The notes: generated from the sequence alone by a model not told the origin. 64,000 bases of DNA from Salinarimonas chemoclinalis (GCF_041514305.1 NZ_JBGMWH010000006.1:1-64000), one strand, 5' to 3'; counted from the stretch's first letter, positions 24,741-33,205 are shown. Numbers and translations: made by a program.

Positions 24741-24785
24741 GAACTCCTTCGTCTCCGCGAACGGCCCGTCCAGCACGAGGCGCGG
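24741..24785 (-). pseudogene. DGPF (YCII-related) protein remnant
   Basis: On the minus strand the frame reads LPRLVLDGPFAETKEF, an almost canonical DGPF motif segment of YCII-related proteins (RLVxDGPFAETKE). The flanking codons do not continue the family. This is a second DGPF remnant within 6 kb of the ECF42 sigma factor gene. Nothing else is recognisable in the 502 bases between the VOC gene and the AraC gene. Confidence 0.6.
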
Positions 24786-24982
24786 GAGAGCTGGCAGAGT
24801 TCGGGCGAAGGCGGTCGGGCGACGGTGTGTTGTTCGACCGGAACTCACGGTGGCCTCGTCACGGCTCTGAACGGGCGGTAGAGATATCGCGCATCGCCGG
24901 TCGGATCGCGCACCGACGGACGATCGTGAGCATGAAAGGACGGCGGCGGACGCGCCCGTACCGTGCGGAGGGAGACGAGCCG

Positions 24983-25891
24983 ATGCCCGAACAGCGCCCC
25001 GCCGTCGTCACCCGCATCAACCCGCCGGGCGAGCCCCTGCCGGAGGGGCTCTCTGCCGAGCTCTACGACTTCACGCCGGGCTTCGTCGCCGTGCCCCCGG
25101 CGGCGGCCTATCTCGTGAGCGTTCATGTCGGCGATCCGATCCCGGCGAGCTGCCGTGCCGACGGCGAGGCTCGCGATGTCCTGCAGCGGGAAGGGGACAT
25201 CGACGTCCTGCCGCCGGGGGTGCCCGGCTACTGGGAGGACGAGGTTTCCGCCCGCGCGCTCGCGGTGCGGATGCCGGCGGCCTTCGTCGCACGGGCGGCG
25301 CGGCGTCTCGGACGCGTGCCGCGGCGCCTGCGGATCGCACCCCGTTTCCAGCTGCGCGACCCTGCGCTCGCGCATTGCGGGCTCGCACTCGCGAGCGAGA
25401 TCGAGGCCGGGCGCCCGGGTGGGGCTCCCTTCGCCGTCGCTCTGAGCGAAGCGCTCGCGCTGCGTCTCGTCTGCGCATGCGCCGAGGAGACGCCCGGCTA
25501 CCGCGCCGCCGTCGCGGCGCTTTCGCCGGCGCGGATGGCGCAGCTCGTCTCCTACGTCGACGCGCGGCTCGACGAGGCGCTCACCCTGAGGCGCCTCGCC
25601 GCGGTCGCGGCTCTGAGCGAATCGCACTTCAAGCCCGCCTTTCGAAACGCCATTGGCGAGCCGGCTCACCAATGGCTGATGCGCCGTCGCGTGGAGCGCG
25701 CCACGGCGATGATCCGCGACGGCCTGCCGCTGGCGGAAGTCGCCGCTGCGACCGGGTTCTCGCACCAGAGCCACATGTCGCGCTGGACGCGACGTCTGCT
25801 GGGGCTCGCGCCTGCGGAGATCGCAGGCACCGCCGCGCGCCCGACGGCGAGGCCCACGAGGGCCCCCGCGGTCCCGCCGCCCTCGGCGTAG
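24983..25891 (+). CDS. AraC-family transcriptional regulator
   Basis: A 302-residue AraC regulator with a variable N-terminal domain and a C-terminal double helix-turn-helix. The first recognition unit is LRRLAAVAALSESHFKPAFR (about 204-223). The second is AEVAAATGFSHQSHMSRWTRR. The ATG at 24983 is set by CGGAGGGAGAC; an upstream ATG at 24932 lacks this. The Pro/Ala/Arg-rich tail is dispensable-looking. The target is unclear: the VOC gene 24088-24480 is divergent and another VOC gene is convergent. Confidence 0.87.
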   Translation: MPEQRPAVVTRINPPGEPLPEGLSAELYDFTPGFVAVPPAAAYLVSVHVGDPIPASCRADGEARDVLQREGDIDVLPPGVPGYWEDEVSARALAVRMPAAFVARAARRLGRVPRRLRIAPRFQLRDPALAHCGLALASEIEAGRPGGAPFAVALSEALALRLVCACAEETPGYRAAVAALSPARMAQLVSYVDARLDEALTLRRLAAVAALSESHFKPAFRNAIGEPAHQWLMRRRVERATAMIRDGLPLAEVAAATGFSHQSHMSRWTRRLLGLAPAEIAGTAARPTARPTRAPAVPPPSA

Positions 25892-25896
25892 TGCCG

Positions 25897-26322
25897 TCAA
25901 CGCGGCACCGCGTCGGGTCGGTACTGCGTTGCGAAGTCTCCGCTCGGCGGGATCGGCGTGATCACGTCGATCAGCACGCCGTTCGGATCGGTCGTGATGA
26001 AATGCCGCTGGCCGAAGGCCTCGTCGCGCAACGGCAGGAGAATCGGCAGACCCGCGCCCGCCAGCCGCGCGTGGACGGCGTCCACGTCCTCGACCTCGAG
26101 GTTGAGCAACACGCCCGCGGCGCGCCCGCGGCCGCTCTCGGGTATGGTCTCGTGGTCCCCTCGGAGGATCGCCAGGTTGATGCTCGGGTCCGCGGTCGAT
26201 TGCAGGTGGACGTACCAATCGGCCTCGAAGGCCGGGGCGAAATCGAAATGCTCGATCCAGAACCGCGCCGTCGTGGCGACGTCGGCGACCATGAGCACGG
26301 GGTACCAGCTCGTGATGTTCAT
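25897..26322 (-). CDS. VOC-family protein, target of adjacent TetR
   Basis: A 141-residue VOC/glyoxalase-like protein: MNITSWYPVLMVADVATTAR, LLNLEVEDVDAVHARLAGAG and HFITTDPNGVLIDVITPI, the last with the conserved DPNG turn. Reaction unknown. The ATG at 26322 is preferred because GGAGATGG lies upstream; in-frame ATGs at 26331 and 26346 are alternatives. It is divergent from a TetR gene, with a strong dyad between them, the classical layout of a repressor and its target. Confidence 0.83.
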   Translation of the reverse strand: MNITSWYPVLMVADVATTARFWIEHFDFAPAFEADWYVHLQSTADPSINLAILRGDHETIPESGRGRAAGVLLNLEVEDVDAVHARLAGAGLPILLPLRDEAFGQRHFITTDPNGVLIDVITPIPPSGDFATQYRPDAVPR

Positions 26323-26357
26323 GCTTTCCATCTCCGGCAGAAACATACATCCTGCAT

Positions 26358-26379
26358 CTGTTTTTGAATTAACAAACAG
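26358..26379. promoter_or_regulatory. 22-bp dyad, candidate TetR operator
   Basis: In the 66-bp gap between the divergent VOC and TetR genes, CTGTTT (26358-26363) mirrors AAACAG (26374-26379) around an AT-rich centre. 18 of 22 positions are symmetric. The site ends nine bases before the TetR start, so it would cover both promoters. Confidence 0.55.
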
Positions 26380-26388
26380 GCAGACTGC

Positions 26389-26991
26389 ATGCAAGTGAAA
26401 TCCGGACGCCGATCGAACGCCGAGCGCACCCGCGCCATGCGCGATAGGCTCGTCGCGACGGCCCGTGCGCTCTTCGTGGCGCAGGGCTATGCCGAGACGA
26501 GCACGCCAGCCCTCGTCACCGCGGCGGGAGTGACCCGCGGCGCGCTCTATCACCACTTCGCCGACAAGCGCGCTCTGTTCCGGGCGGTGGTGGAGGCGGA
26601 GGCGGAGGCGGTCGCGCAGGCGATCGAGGCCGCCGACGACCGGGCCGAGTCCGCCCTCGACCGTCTCCTCGCCGGTGCCGACGCGTATCTCACGGCCATG
26701 GCGGAGCCCGGCCGCACCCGTCTCCTCCTCGTCGAAGCGCCCGCGGTGCTCGGCGAGGCGGAGCGTCGTTGCATCGAAGACACGCGCGGCGACGCCACGC
26801 TGCGCGAGGGTCTCGAGGCGGCGATCGAGGCCGGCGCCCTGCGGCCGCTCCCCGTCGCGGTCCTCGCGCCGATCCTCTCCGCCGCCTTCGAGCGCGCGGC
26901 GGAGTCGATGGCCGCCGGTGCGGAGCCCGCGGCGTGTCGCACCGTCGTGCGTGCGTTGATCGCTGGGTTGACCGGGCGCGGCGACACATGA
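26389..26991 (+). CDS. TetR-family transcriptional repressor
   Basis: A 200-residue TetR regulator with an N-terminal helix-turn-helix (ARALFVAQGYAETSTPALV, then AAGVTRGALYHHFADKRALF, about residues 24-66) and a helical C-terminal ligand domain. The ATG at 26389 has no clear ribosome-binding site and lies just after the dyad, so a leaderless transcript is possible. It probably represses the divergent VOC gene and itself. Confidence 0.87.
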   Translation: MQVKSGRRSNAERTRAMRDRLVATARALFVAQGYAETSTPALVTAAGVTRGALYHHFADKRALFRAVVEAEAEAVAQAIEAADDRAESALDRLLAGADAYLTAMAEPGRTRLLLVEAPAVLGEAERRCIEDTRGDATLREGLEAAIEAGALRPLPVAVLAPILSAAFERAAESMAAGAEPAACRTVVRALIAGLTGRGDT

Positions 26992-27019
26992 GCGGCTCGG
27001 CGGGCGGAGAAGACGACGA

Positions 27020-27530
27020 TCATGTGACCATGATGCCCATCGTCCGCTGCAAGTCGTGGGCGAGGACCGAGAGGCTCGTCTCGGTGCCGACGTTCCTCGG
27101 GCCTCTCGTTGGGAACGGCGCCGTCCCCGTCCACTGCTTGAGGGTGGCGAATGGGTGCTCGACGGCCGATCGACGCGGCGTCATGGCACCAGGCATGCTC
27201 TCGACGCGCTCGTGCATCGCCTCGAGCACCGCCTCGTGCTCCCAACGTGAGACCCGCCGCTGCTTCGCGGGCGTGCAGCGCGCTTTCAGCGGGCACGATC
27301 GGCACCACGCCGGCGGCCTCGCACGCCATCACCTCCTCGCCGTCGAAGTAGCCGCGGTCGGCAACGACCGTGAGATCCCCGCGGGCCCTCTCCACCCTGG
27401 CCTTGTCCGCCATCGCCGCGAGGTGGACGCGGTCGTGCCCGATGCTGGTGACCTCGTGCGCCGCGATGAGTTGATCCGCAAAGTCTTGCGGGCGATCGGA
27501 GTAGCGAGTCCCTCCACCGCCAACAACGTC
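27020..27530 (-). pseudogene. IS1182-type transposase remnant
   Basis: Minus-strand frames carry DLTVVADRGYFDGEEVMACE (frame ending 27413) and, in another frame, PGAMTPRRSAVEHPFATLKQ with LSVLAHDLQRTMGIM ending at 27020. These match the catalytic DRGYF and C-terminal EHPFGTLK regions of IS1182-family transposases. The frames are shifted relative to each other and the middle segment is shortened, so the gene is dead. It fills most of 26992-27566; no terminal inverted repeats were identified. Confidence 0.75.
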
Positions 27531-27566
27531 CCCCCGGTTCGCCCCGAGTTCCCCAGTGCGCGACCC

Positions 27567-28379
27567 TCACGTCGCCGGGCTCGTGCGTGCTGCGGCGAGC
27601 GTCATCGCCCGCGTGCCGGCGAGCGGCGTCGCCGACCAGGTGCGGATCTCGGGGAGAGCGGCGTCGGCGATGCACAGCGCGAGCGGATGCTCCGGGTCCG
27701 GGTCGGTGCGCCGGAAGCTCCAGGAGGCGGCGTCCTGGCCGGGCTCGCGGGTGCAGAAGCGGATCGCGCCCGGGGTGGCGAGGTCGAACCAGAAGGATGC
27801 GAGCGACAGCGACAGGCCCGTCCCGCGCGCCTTGATGTAGGCCTCCTTCAGCGTCCAGTGCTCGAAGAAGCGGTAGGCGCGGTCCGCGGGCGCGAGCTCC
27901 GCGAGGCTCCGCGCCTCTTCGGGCGCGAAGGCGTAGGCGGCGAGGCCCGGGAGATCGGCCCGGTCGCGGATGCGCTCGACGTCGACGCCCACGGCGCGCC
28001 CGACGGACGTGGCGAGCACGACGAGATCGCCCGAATGCGACAGGTTGAAGGAGAGCCCCGGCACGGCCGCCGCGCAGTCCGCGGCGAGCCGCGGCTTGCC
28101 GAAGCGATCCGCCTCGAAGCGCCAGGCCCGCGGCGGCAGAGGGCCGTGCCGGGAGAGGATGGTGCGCACGAGGGCGCGGGCGGTGGCGTGGCGCAGCCGG
28201 TCGGCCTCGAAGTGGAAGCGTTCGCCGCGCGCGCGCTCCTCCTCCGTCATCAGGTCGTCATAGGCCTCGACGAGGCCGGGGGTCGCGCTCACGTCGTCGA
28301 TCCGGGCGATCCACAGATCGACGCCGTCGGGCGGCGGGCCCCCCGGCACGTCTCCCGTCTCGGCCCGCGCGGCACTCAT
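27567..28379 (-). CDS. Sfp-type 4'-phosphopantetheinyl transferase
   Basis: A 270-residue Sfp-like phosphopantetheinyl transferase, which moves phosphopantetheine from CoA to a carrier-protein serine. Motifs in order: GKPRL (95-99), FNLSHS (111-116), metal-binding GVDVER (131-136) and WTLKEAYIKARG (175-186). Length and order are typical of the broad-specificity group. It overlaps the upstream phosphoesterase gene as ATGA (28376-28379). No NRPS or PKS gene is in the window, so its carrier protein is elsewhere. Confidence 0.92.
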   Translation of the reverse strand: MSAARAETGDVPGGPPPDGVDLWIARIDDVSATPGLVEAYDDLMTEEERARGERFHFEADRLRHATARALVRTILSRHGPLPPRAWRFEADRFGKPRLAADCAAAVPGLSFNLSHSGDLVVLATSVGRAVGVDVERIRDRADLPGLAAYAFAPEEARSLAELAPADRAYRFFEHWTLKEAYIKARGTGLSLSLASFWFDLATPGAIRFCTREPGQDAASWSFRRTDPDPEHPLALCIADAALPEIRTWSATPLAGTRAMTLAAARTSPAT

Positions 28380-29137
28380 GTCTCGTACACGCACAGGAGG
28401 TCCTTGCGCGCGATCCGCTGCTCCCGCGGATAGCCGAAGGCGTTGTTGACGTAGGTCACCCCGTCGCGCTCCGTGTGCTGGTTGACGTGACTGTGGCCGT
28501 AGACGTGGAGGCTGCCGCCGAGCGCGCGGACCTGCTCGTCCATGCGCCGGCTGCCGAGCACGGGGTCGATGAACCGCCAGGTCGCGGGGATCCGCTCCGG
28601 GATCAGGTCGATGCGCGGCAGGAAGTGCGAGAAGGTCAGCGTCGTCGCGTCCGCTACCGGCCGCAGCGGCCCGTTCATCCGCAGGAACGCGGAGGTGACC
28701 TCCCACTCGTCGAGGCCTTCCGGCCAGCGGCAGGCGCGGAAGTCCATCCAGGAGAGGCGCAACCGCGAATCCGGCTCGCCGAAGCTGAAGTCGTACCAGC
28801 CGAGCAACGGCACGATGCGCAGGCCGCCCTCGCGCCACGCCCGCGTCGAGACGCCGCTCTCCCCGGCGACCCGCTCGACCGCGCGGAACTTGGCGAAGGA
28901 ATCGCCGTCGCCATCGTCCACACCCACCCAGAGATCGTGATTGCCCGGGACGAACAGGACGGTGCGGAACCGTGAGGCGAGCAGTTCGAGGCCGTGCCCG
29001 AGGAGGGGGAGCGCGCTCGCGACGTCGCCCGCCAGGAGGAGCACGTCGTCGCGGTGGTCGACCCGCGACAGGCCCCGCAGCCAGGCGAGGTTCTCGGGGT
29101 GGTCGATGTGGATGTCGGAGACGGCGAGCACCCTCAT
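28376..29137 (-). CDS. Calcineurin-like metallophosphoesterase, PptH-like by context
   Basis: A 253-residue binuclear metallophosphoesterase. Its metal ligands occur as SDIHID (Asp8, His10), AGDVA (Asp38), PGNHD (65-68), TFSHFLP and YGHSHVN. The start is MRVLAVSDIH at 29137; an in-frame start at 29218 adds a low-complexity stretch. It is translationally coupled to a phosphopantetheinyl transferase. In Mycobacterium tuberculosis the neighbour of PptT, PptH, is a phosphoesterase that removes phosphopantetheine from carrier proteins. The same role is inferred here from fold and neighbour only. Confidence 0.82.
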   Translation of the reverse strand: MRVLAVSDIHIDHPENLAWLRGLSRVDHRDDVLLLAGDVASALPLLGHGLELLASRFRTVLFVPGNHDLWVGVDDGDGDSFAKFRAVERVAGESGVSTRAWREGGLRIVPLLGWYDFSFGEPDSRLRLSWMDFRACRWPEGLDEWEVTSAFLRMNGPLRPVADATTLTFSHFLPRIDLIPERIPATWRFIDPVLGSRRMDEQVRALGGSLHVYGHSHVNQHTERDGVTYVNNAFGYPREQRIARKDLLCVYET

Positions 29138-29258
29138 GCGGCCGCGCCCGGACACGGCCTCGAGATACTCGAGATGGAACGACTCGGCGGCATCGGGCCT
29201 CCCGGGCGCCCGGCGCACGCCTCCGCGATGCGTGCGCGTGCGACGATCATGGGTGAAG

Positions 29259-30191
29259 CTAGCGGATGCGCGCCGCCGTTTCCACCGCTGGCCCGCCGGG
29301 CATCTGCGCGCGCACGGCCCGGATCGCCTCGGCGAAGGCTTCCGCCAGCGCGCGCGAGCCGGCGCGCGCGGGGTGGACGACGAGGAAGCGGTGGAGGATG
29401 TCGATGTCGACCGGGCGGATCACGACGTCCTCGCGGGCCATCGCGTCGGAGAACCAGTCCGGCGTCAGCGCCACGCCGAAGCCGGCCGCCGCGAAGCCGA
29501 TCGCCGAGGCGACCGATTGCGTCTCGACGGCGACGCGGACCGGCAGCCGCCGGCGGCGGAAGGCGACGTCGATCTCGTCGCGCCAGGGCCTGCCGCGGCC
29601 GATCATGATCAGCGGCTCGCTCGCGAGATCGGCGAGCCGCAGGACCGGGCGCGCCGCGAGCGGCGAGGACGCGGCGGCCACGGCGACGAGCCCGCTCGTG
29701 CCGATCTCCACCGCCTCGACGCCGGGCGCGAGGAGCGGCGCCTTGGCGATGCCGAGATCGACCTCGCGGGCCGCCACCATGCCCACGATGGTCTCGTAGC
29801 GCCCGAGCCTGACGTCGAAGCGCAGGCGGTCGCGCCCCGCCGCGAGCCGCTCCAGAGCCCGCGGCAGCAGCGCGGCGGCCATCGAATGCGGCGCGGCGAT
29901 GCGCAGGAGCCCCCGCTCCAGCCCGCGGATGTCGCGGGCGAGGTTGACCACGCGCTCCAGCCCGTCGAAGGCGTGGCTCGCCTCCTCGTAGAGGACGAGC
30001 GCGCTCTCGGTGGGCGACAGGCGCCCGTTGGCGCGCGCGAAGAGAGCGAGCCCGAGTTCCTCCTCGAGCCGGGCGATCTGCTGGCTGACGGCGGGCTGCG
30101 ACAGGGACAGGCGCGTCGCCGCCTGCGTCGCCCCGCCGGCCTCGATCACGGCGCAGAAGATTTCCAGGCGGCGCAGGATCGCAGGCGTCAT
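29259..30191 (-). CDS. LysR-family transcriptional regulator
   Basis: A 310-residue LysR regulator: helix-turn-helix in ATQAATRLSLSQPAVSQQIA, with an effector domain containing GLLRIAAPHSMAAALLPRAL and GFAAAGFGVALTP. Candidate starts are 30191, 30197 and 30206. The upstream ATG (30197) lies inside the palindrome at 30195-30211, so 30191 is preferred. It is divergent from the peptide-type ABC operon and is its probable regulator. Confidence 0.88.
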   Translation of the reverse strand: MTPAILRRLEIFCAVIEAGGATQAATRLSLSQPAVSQQIARLEEELGLALFARANGRLSPTESALVLYEEASHAFDGLERVVNLARDIRGLERGLLRIAAPHSMAAALLPRALERLAAGRDRLRFDVRLGRYETIVGMVAAREVDLGIAKAPLLAPGVEAVEIGTSGLVAVAAASSPLAARPVLRLADLASEPLIMIGRGRPWRDEIDVAFRRRRLPVRVAVETQSVASAIGFAAAGFGVALTPDWFSDAMAREDVVIRPVDIDILHRFLVVHPARAGSRALAEAFAEAIRAVRAQMPGGPAVETAARIR

Positions 30192-30194
30192 CGG

Positions 30195-30211
30195 CATAAG
30201 TCCCACTTATG
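30195..30211. promoter_or_regulatory. Perfect 17-bp palindrome, LysR-type operator
   Basis: CATAAGT-CCC-ACTTATG has perfect 7-bp arms around a 3-bp centre and contains the T-N11-A spacing of LysR-type sites. It lies directly upstream of the LysR coding region and about 125 bases before the first permease gene. Autoregulation plus control of the ABC operon is inferred. Confidence 0.6.
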
Positions 30212-30336
30212 GAGAATCGGTATCAGACAATAAGATTGCGCGAATGGGAACCCTGACGCAGGGTTCTTGCCGAGAACGTCGCGCGAACGATGCGCAGAAC
30301 GCGCGCGGCGCCTGGCATGGGGGAGCGAGCCGGTCC

Positions 30337-31311
30337 ATGGTCCTGTTCATCGTCAGGCGGGCGCTGCAGGCGGGGCTCGTGCTCCTCGCGGTCTCGCTCG
30401 TCGTCTTCGTCGGTCTCTACGCGGTGGGCGACCCCGCCGACATCCTCCTGCCCGACGACGCCACCGCGGCCGAGCGCCAGGCCGCCGTCGTCGCGCTCGG
30501 CCTCGATCGGCCGATCTGGGCGCAGTACGGCATCTTCCTCGCCAACGCGCTCCAGGGCGACCTCGGCACCTCCTTCGTCTACAACATCCCGTCGATCTCG
30601 CTCATCGTCCAGCGCATGCCGGCGACGCTGGAGCTCGCCCTGTGCGCGATGCTGATCGCACTCGTCGTCGGCGTGCCGCTCGGCCTCTACGCCGGCCTCA
30701 GGCCCGGCTCGCGCGCCGACTCCGCGATCGTGACGGGCTCGATCCTCGGCTTCTCCCTGCCGAACTTCTGGCAGGGGCTGATGCTGATCCTGGTCTTCTC
30801 GATCTTCCTCGGCTGGCTGCCCTCGAGCGGGCGCGGCGAGACGGGCACGATCCTCGGCGTCGAGACCAGCCTCGCCACCTGGGACGGGATCCGTCACCTG
30901 ATCCTGCCGGCGACGAACCTCGCGCTGTTCAAGGTCGCGCTGATGATCCGGCTCACCCGTGCGCAGGTGCGCGAGACGATGCCGCTCGACTTCGTCAGGT
31001 TCGCCCGCGCCAAGGGGCTCGGGGACGGGCGCATCGTCGGGCTCCATGTCGGCAAGACCATCGCGGCGCCGATCGTCACCGTGCTCGGGATGGAGCTCGG
31101 CTCGGTGATCGCCTTCGCGGTGATCACGGAATCGATCTTCGCCTGGCCGGGCATGGGCAAGCTCATCATCGACTCGATCAACAACCTGGATCGGCCGGTG
31201 GTGGCGGCCTACCTCCTCGTCGTCACCTTCCTGTTCATCGTCATCAATCTCGTCGTCGACGTGCTCTACTCGCTGCTCGACCCGCGCGTGCGGCTCGGGA
31301 GGCGGGCATGA
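30337..31311 (+). CDS. Dipeptide-type ABC transporter permease (DppB-like)
   Basis: A 324-residue DppB/OppB-type permease with a first membrane helix at about 5-27, a periplasmic loop (GDPADILLPDD, then DLGTSFVYN) and the conserved GLPxxF-like SLPNFWQGLMLILVF. The cytoplasmic coupling motif region reads RLTRAQVRETMPLDFVRFA. The ATG at 30337 follows GGGGGAGCGAG. It is first in a run of seven co-directional genes and overlaps the DppC-like gene by four bases. Confidence 0.92.
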   Translation: MVLFIVRRALQAGLVLLAVSLVVFVGLYAVGDPADILLPDDATAAERQAAVVALGLDRPIWAQYGIFLANALQGDLGTSFVYNIPSISLIVQRMPATLELALCAMLIALVVGVPLGLYAGLRPGSRADSAIVTGSILGFSLPNFWQGLMLILVFSIFLGWLPSSGRGETGTILGVETSLATWDGIRHLILPATNLALFKVALMIRLTRAQVRETMPLDFVRFARAKGLGDGRIVGLHVGKTIAAPIVTVLGMELGSVIAFAVITESIFAWPGMGKLIIDSINNLDRPVVAAYLLVVTFLFIVINLVVDVLYSLLDPRVRLGRRA

Positions 31312-32231
31312 CGGCGCTCTCCCCCGAGAAGGCCGGCGCTCGCGCCGCGCCCGAGCCCGCTCCTTCGCCGCTCGCGGCGGTGTGGGAGGAGTTCGCCGAG
31401 AAGCGCTCGGCGGTGGTCGCGCTCGGCGTGTGCGTGCTCTTCCTCCTCCTCGCCGTCGTCGGCCCCTGGATCGCGCCGCAGGACCCCTACGACCTGCGCG
31501 CCATCAGCTTCCTCGATTCCCGCCTGCCGCCGCTCTCGGTCACGCCCGAGGGCACGCTCTACATCCTCGGCACCGACGGGCAGGGGCGCGACATGCTCTC
31601 GGCGATGATCTACGGGCTGCGCACGAGCCTGTTCGTGGGCGTGTTCTCCGGGGTGCTCGCCATCGTCGTCGGCGTCTCGCTCGGCCTCGTGGCCGCCTAT
31701 GCCGGGGGCGTGGTCGACGCCGCGATCATGCGCCTCGTCGACTTCATGCTCGGCTTCCCGACGATCCTCGTCGCGCTGTTGGTGCTCGCCATCCTCGGCC
31801 AGGGCATCGACAAGGTCGTCTTCGCTCTCGTCCTGGTGCAATGGGCCTACTTCGCCCGCGCCGTGCGCGCCACCGCGCTCTCCGAGCGGGCGAAGGAATA
31901 CGTCGAGGCCGCGCGCTCCCTCGGACTGTCGCACGCGCGCATCGTCTTCGGCCATCTCGCGCCCAACTGCCTGCCCCCGATCATCGTCATCGCGACGATG
32001 CAGGTGGCGAGCGCCATCTCGGCGGAGGCGACGCTCTCCTTCCTCGGGCTCGGCCTGCCGATCACCGAGCCCTCGCTCGGCCTGCTGATCTCCAACGGCT
32101 TCAACGTCATGCTCGCGGGGCTCTACTGGATCAGCGTCTTCCCCGGCCTCCTGCTGCTGGCGCTCATCTTCGCCATCAACGTCGTCGGCGACCGGCTGCG
32201 CGACGTGCTCAACCCGCGGTCGGCGACATGA
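31308..32231 (+). CDS. Dipeptide-type ABC transporter permease (DppC-like)
   Basis: A 307-residue DppC/OppC-type permease. It has the N-terminal OppC_N helix (VVALGVCVLFLLLAVVGPWI), the family segment LGTDGQGRDMLSAMIYGLRT, and the coupling loop EYVEAARSLGLSHARIVFGH. It forms the inner-membrane heterodimer with the preceding DppB-like protein. ATGA overlaps occur at both ends. Confidence 0.93.
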   Translation: MTALSPEKAGARAAPEPAPSPLAAVWEEFAEKRSAVVALGVCVLFLLLAVVGPWIAPQDPYDLRAISFLDSRLPPLSVTPEGTLYILGTDGQGRDMLSAMIYGLRTSLFVGVFSGVLAIVVGVSLGLVAAYAGGVVDAAIMRLVDFMLGFPTILVALLVLAILGQGIDKVVFALVLVQWAYFARAVRATALSERAKEYVEAARSLGLSHARIVFGHLAPNCLPPIIVIATMQVASAISAEATLSFLGLGLPITEPSLGLLISNGFNVMLAGLYWISVFPGLLLLALIFAINVVGDRLRDVLNPRSAT

Positions 32232-33205
32232 GCGCCCTCCTCGAGATCACCGGGCTCAGGACCCATTTCAACACCCGCGCGGGCGTGGTCCGCGCCGTCG
32301 ACGGGCTCGACCTACGGGTCGCGGCCGGCGAGATCGTCGGCATCGTCGGCGAGAGCGGCTCGGGCAAGTCGGTGGCGAGCTTCTCGGTGCTCGGCCTCGT
32401 CGATCCGCCCGGCCGCATCGTCGCGGGCTCGATCCGGTTTCGGGGCGAGGAGCTCGTCGGCGCGGACCCGGCGCGGCTGCGCCGCCTGCGGGGGCGGGAG
32501 ATCGCCATGATCTTCCAGGACCCCTTGATGACGCTCACGCCCGTCCTGCGCATCGAGACGCAGATGGTCGAGGCGATCCGCGCGCACGAGCGGGTCTCGG
32601 CCAAGGCCGCGCGGGTCCGCGCGATCGAGGCGCTGGCGCGTGTCGGCATCCCGGCGCCGGCCGAGCGCATCCGCGCCTATCCGCACCAGTTCTCCGGGGG
32701 CATGCGCCAGCGCGTCGCGATCGCCATCGCGCTCCTCCACAGCCCGGCGCTGATCCTGGCCGACGAGCCGACGACGGCGCTCGACGTGACGATCCAGGGC
32801 CAGATCCTCTACGAGATGCAGCGCCTCGTCGCCGAGACCGGCGCGGCCCTCGTCTGGGTGAGCCACGATCTCGCCGTCGTCGAGAGCCTCGCCGATCGGG
32901 TCTGCGTGATGTACGCCGGCCGCATCGTGGAGGAGGGGCCGGCGGCGCGGGTCGTCGCAGCGCCGGCGCATCCCTACACACGCGGGCTCCTCGATTCGCT
33001 GCCGGGCGGGGCGCTCGCGGGCGCGCGCCTGCGCCAGATCCCCGGCATGACGCCCTCGCTGCTCGACCTGCCGCCGGGCTGCCCCTTCGCGCCGCGCTGC
33101 CCGATCGCCGCGCCCGCCTGCGCGAGCGAGCCGCCGATCGTCGCGATCGCGCCCGGGCGCACCGCGCGCTGCCATGCGCCCCTCGTGCGGGAGGAGGCGG
33201 CATGA
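32228..33205 (+). CDS. Dipeptide-type ABC transporter ATPase (DppD-like)
   Basis: A 325-residue ABC ATPase: Walker A GESGSGKS, Q-loop FQDP, signature FSGGMRQR, Walker B LILADEPTTALD. The C-terminal oligopeptide-transporter extension has three Cys in GCPFAPRCPIAAPAC, as in DppD, where such a Cys-rich tail can bind an iron-sulfur cluster. It pairs with the next ATPase and overlaps it as ATGA at 33202. Confidence 0.93.
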   Translation: MSALLEITGLRTHFNTRAGVVRAVDGLDLRVAAGEIVGIVGESGSGKSVASFSVLGLVDPPGRIVAGSIRFRGEELVGADPARLRRLRGREIAMIFQDPLMTLTPVLRIETQMVEAIRAHERVSAKAARVRAIEALARVGIPAPAERIRAYPHQFSGGMRQRVAIAIALLHSPALILADEPTTALDVTIQGQILYEMQRLVAETGAALVWVSHDLAVVESLADRVCVMYAGRIVEEGPAARVVAAPAHPYTRGLLDSLPGGALAGARLRQIPGMTPSLLDLPPGCPFAPRCPIAAPACASEPPIVAIAPGRTARCHAPLVREEAA

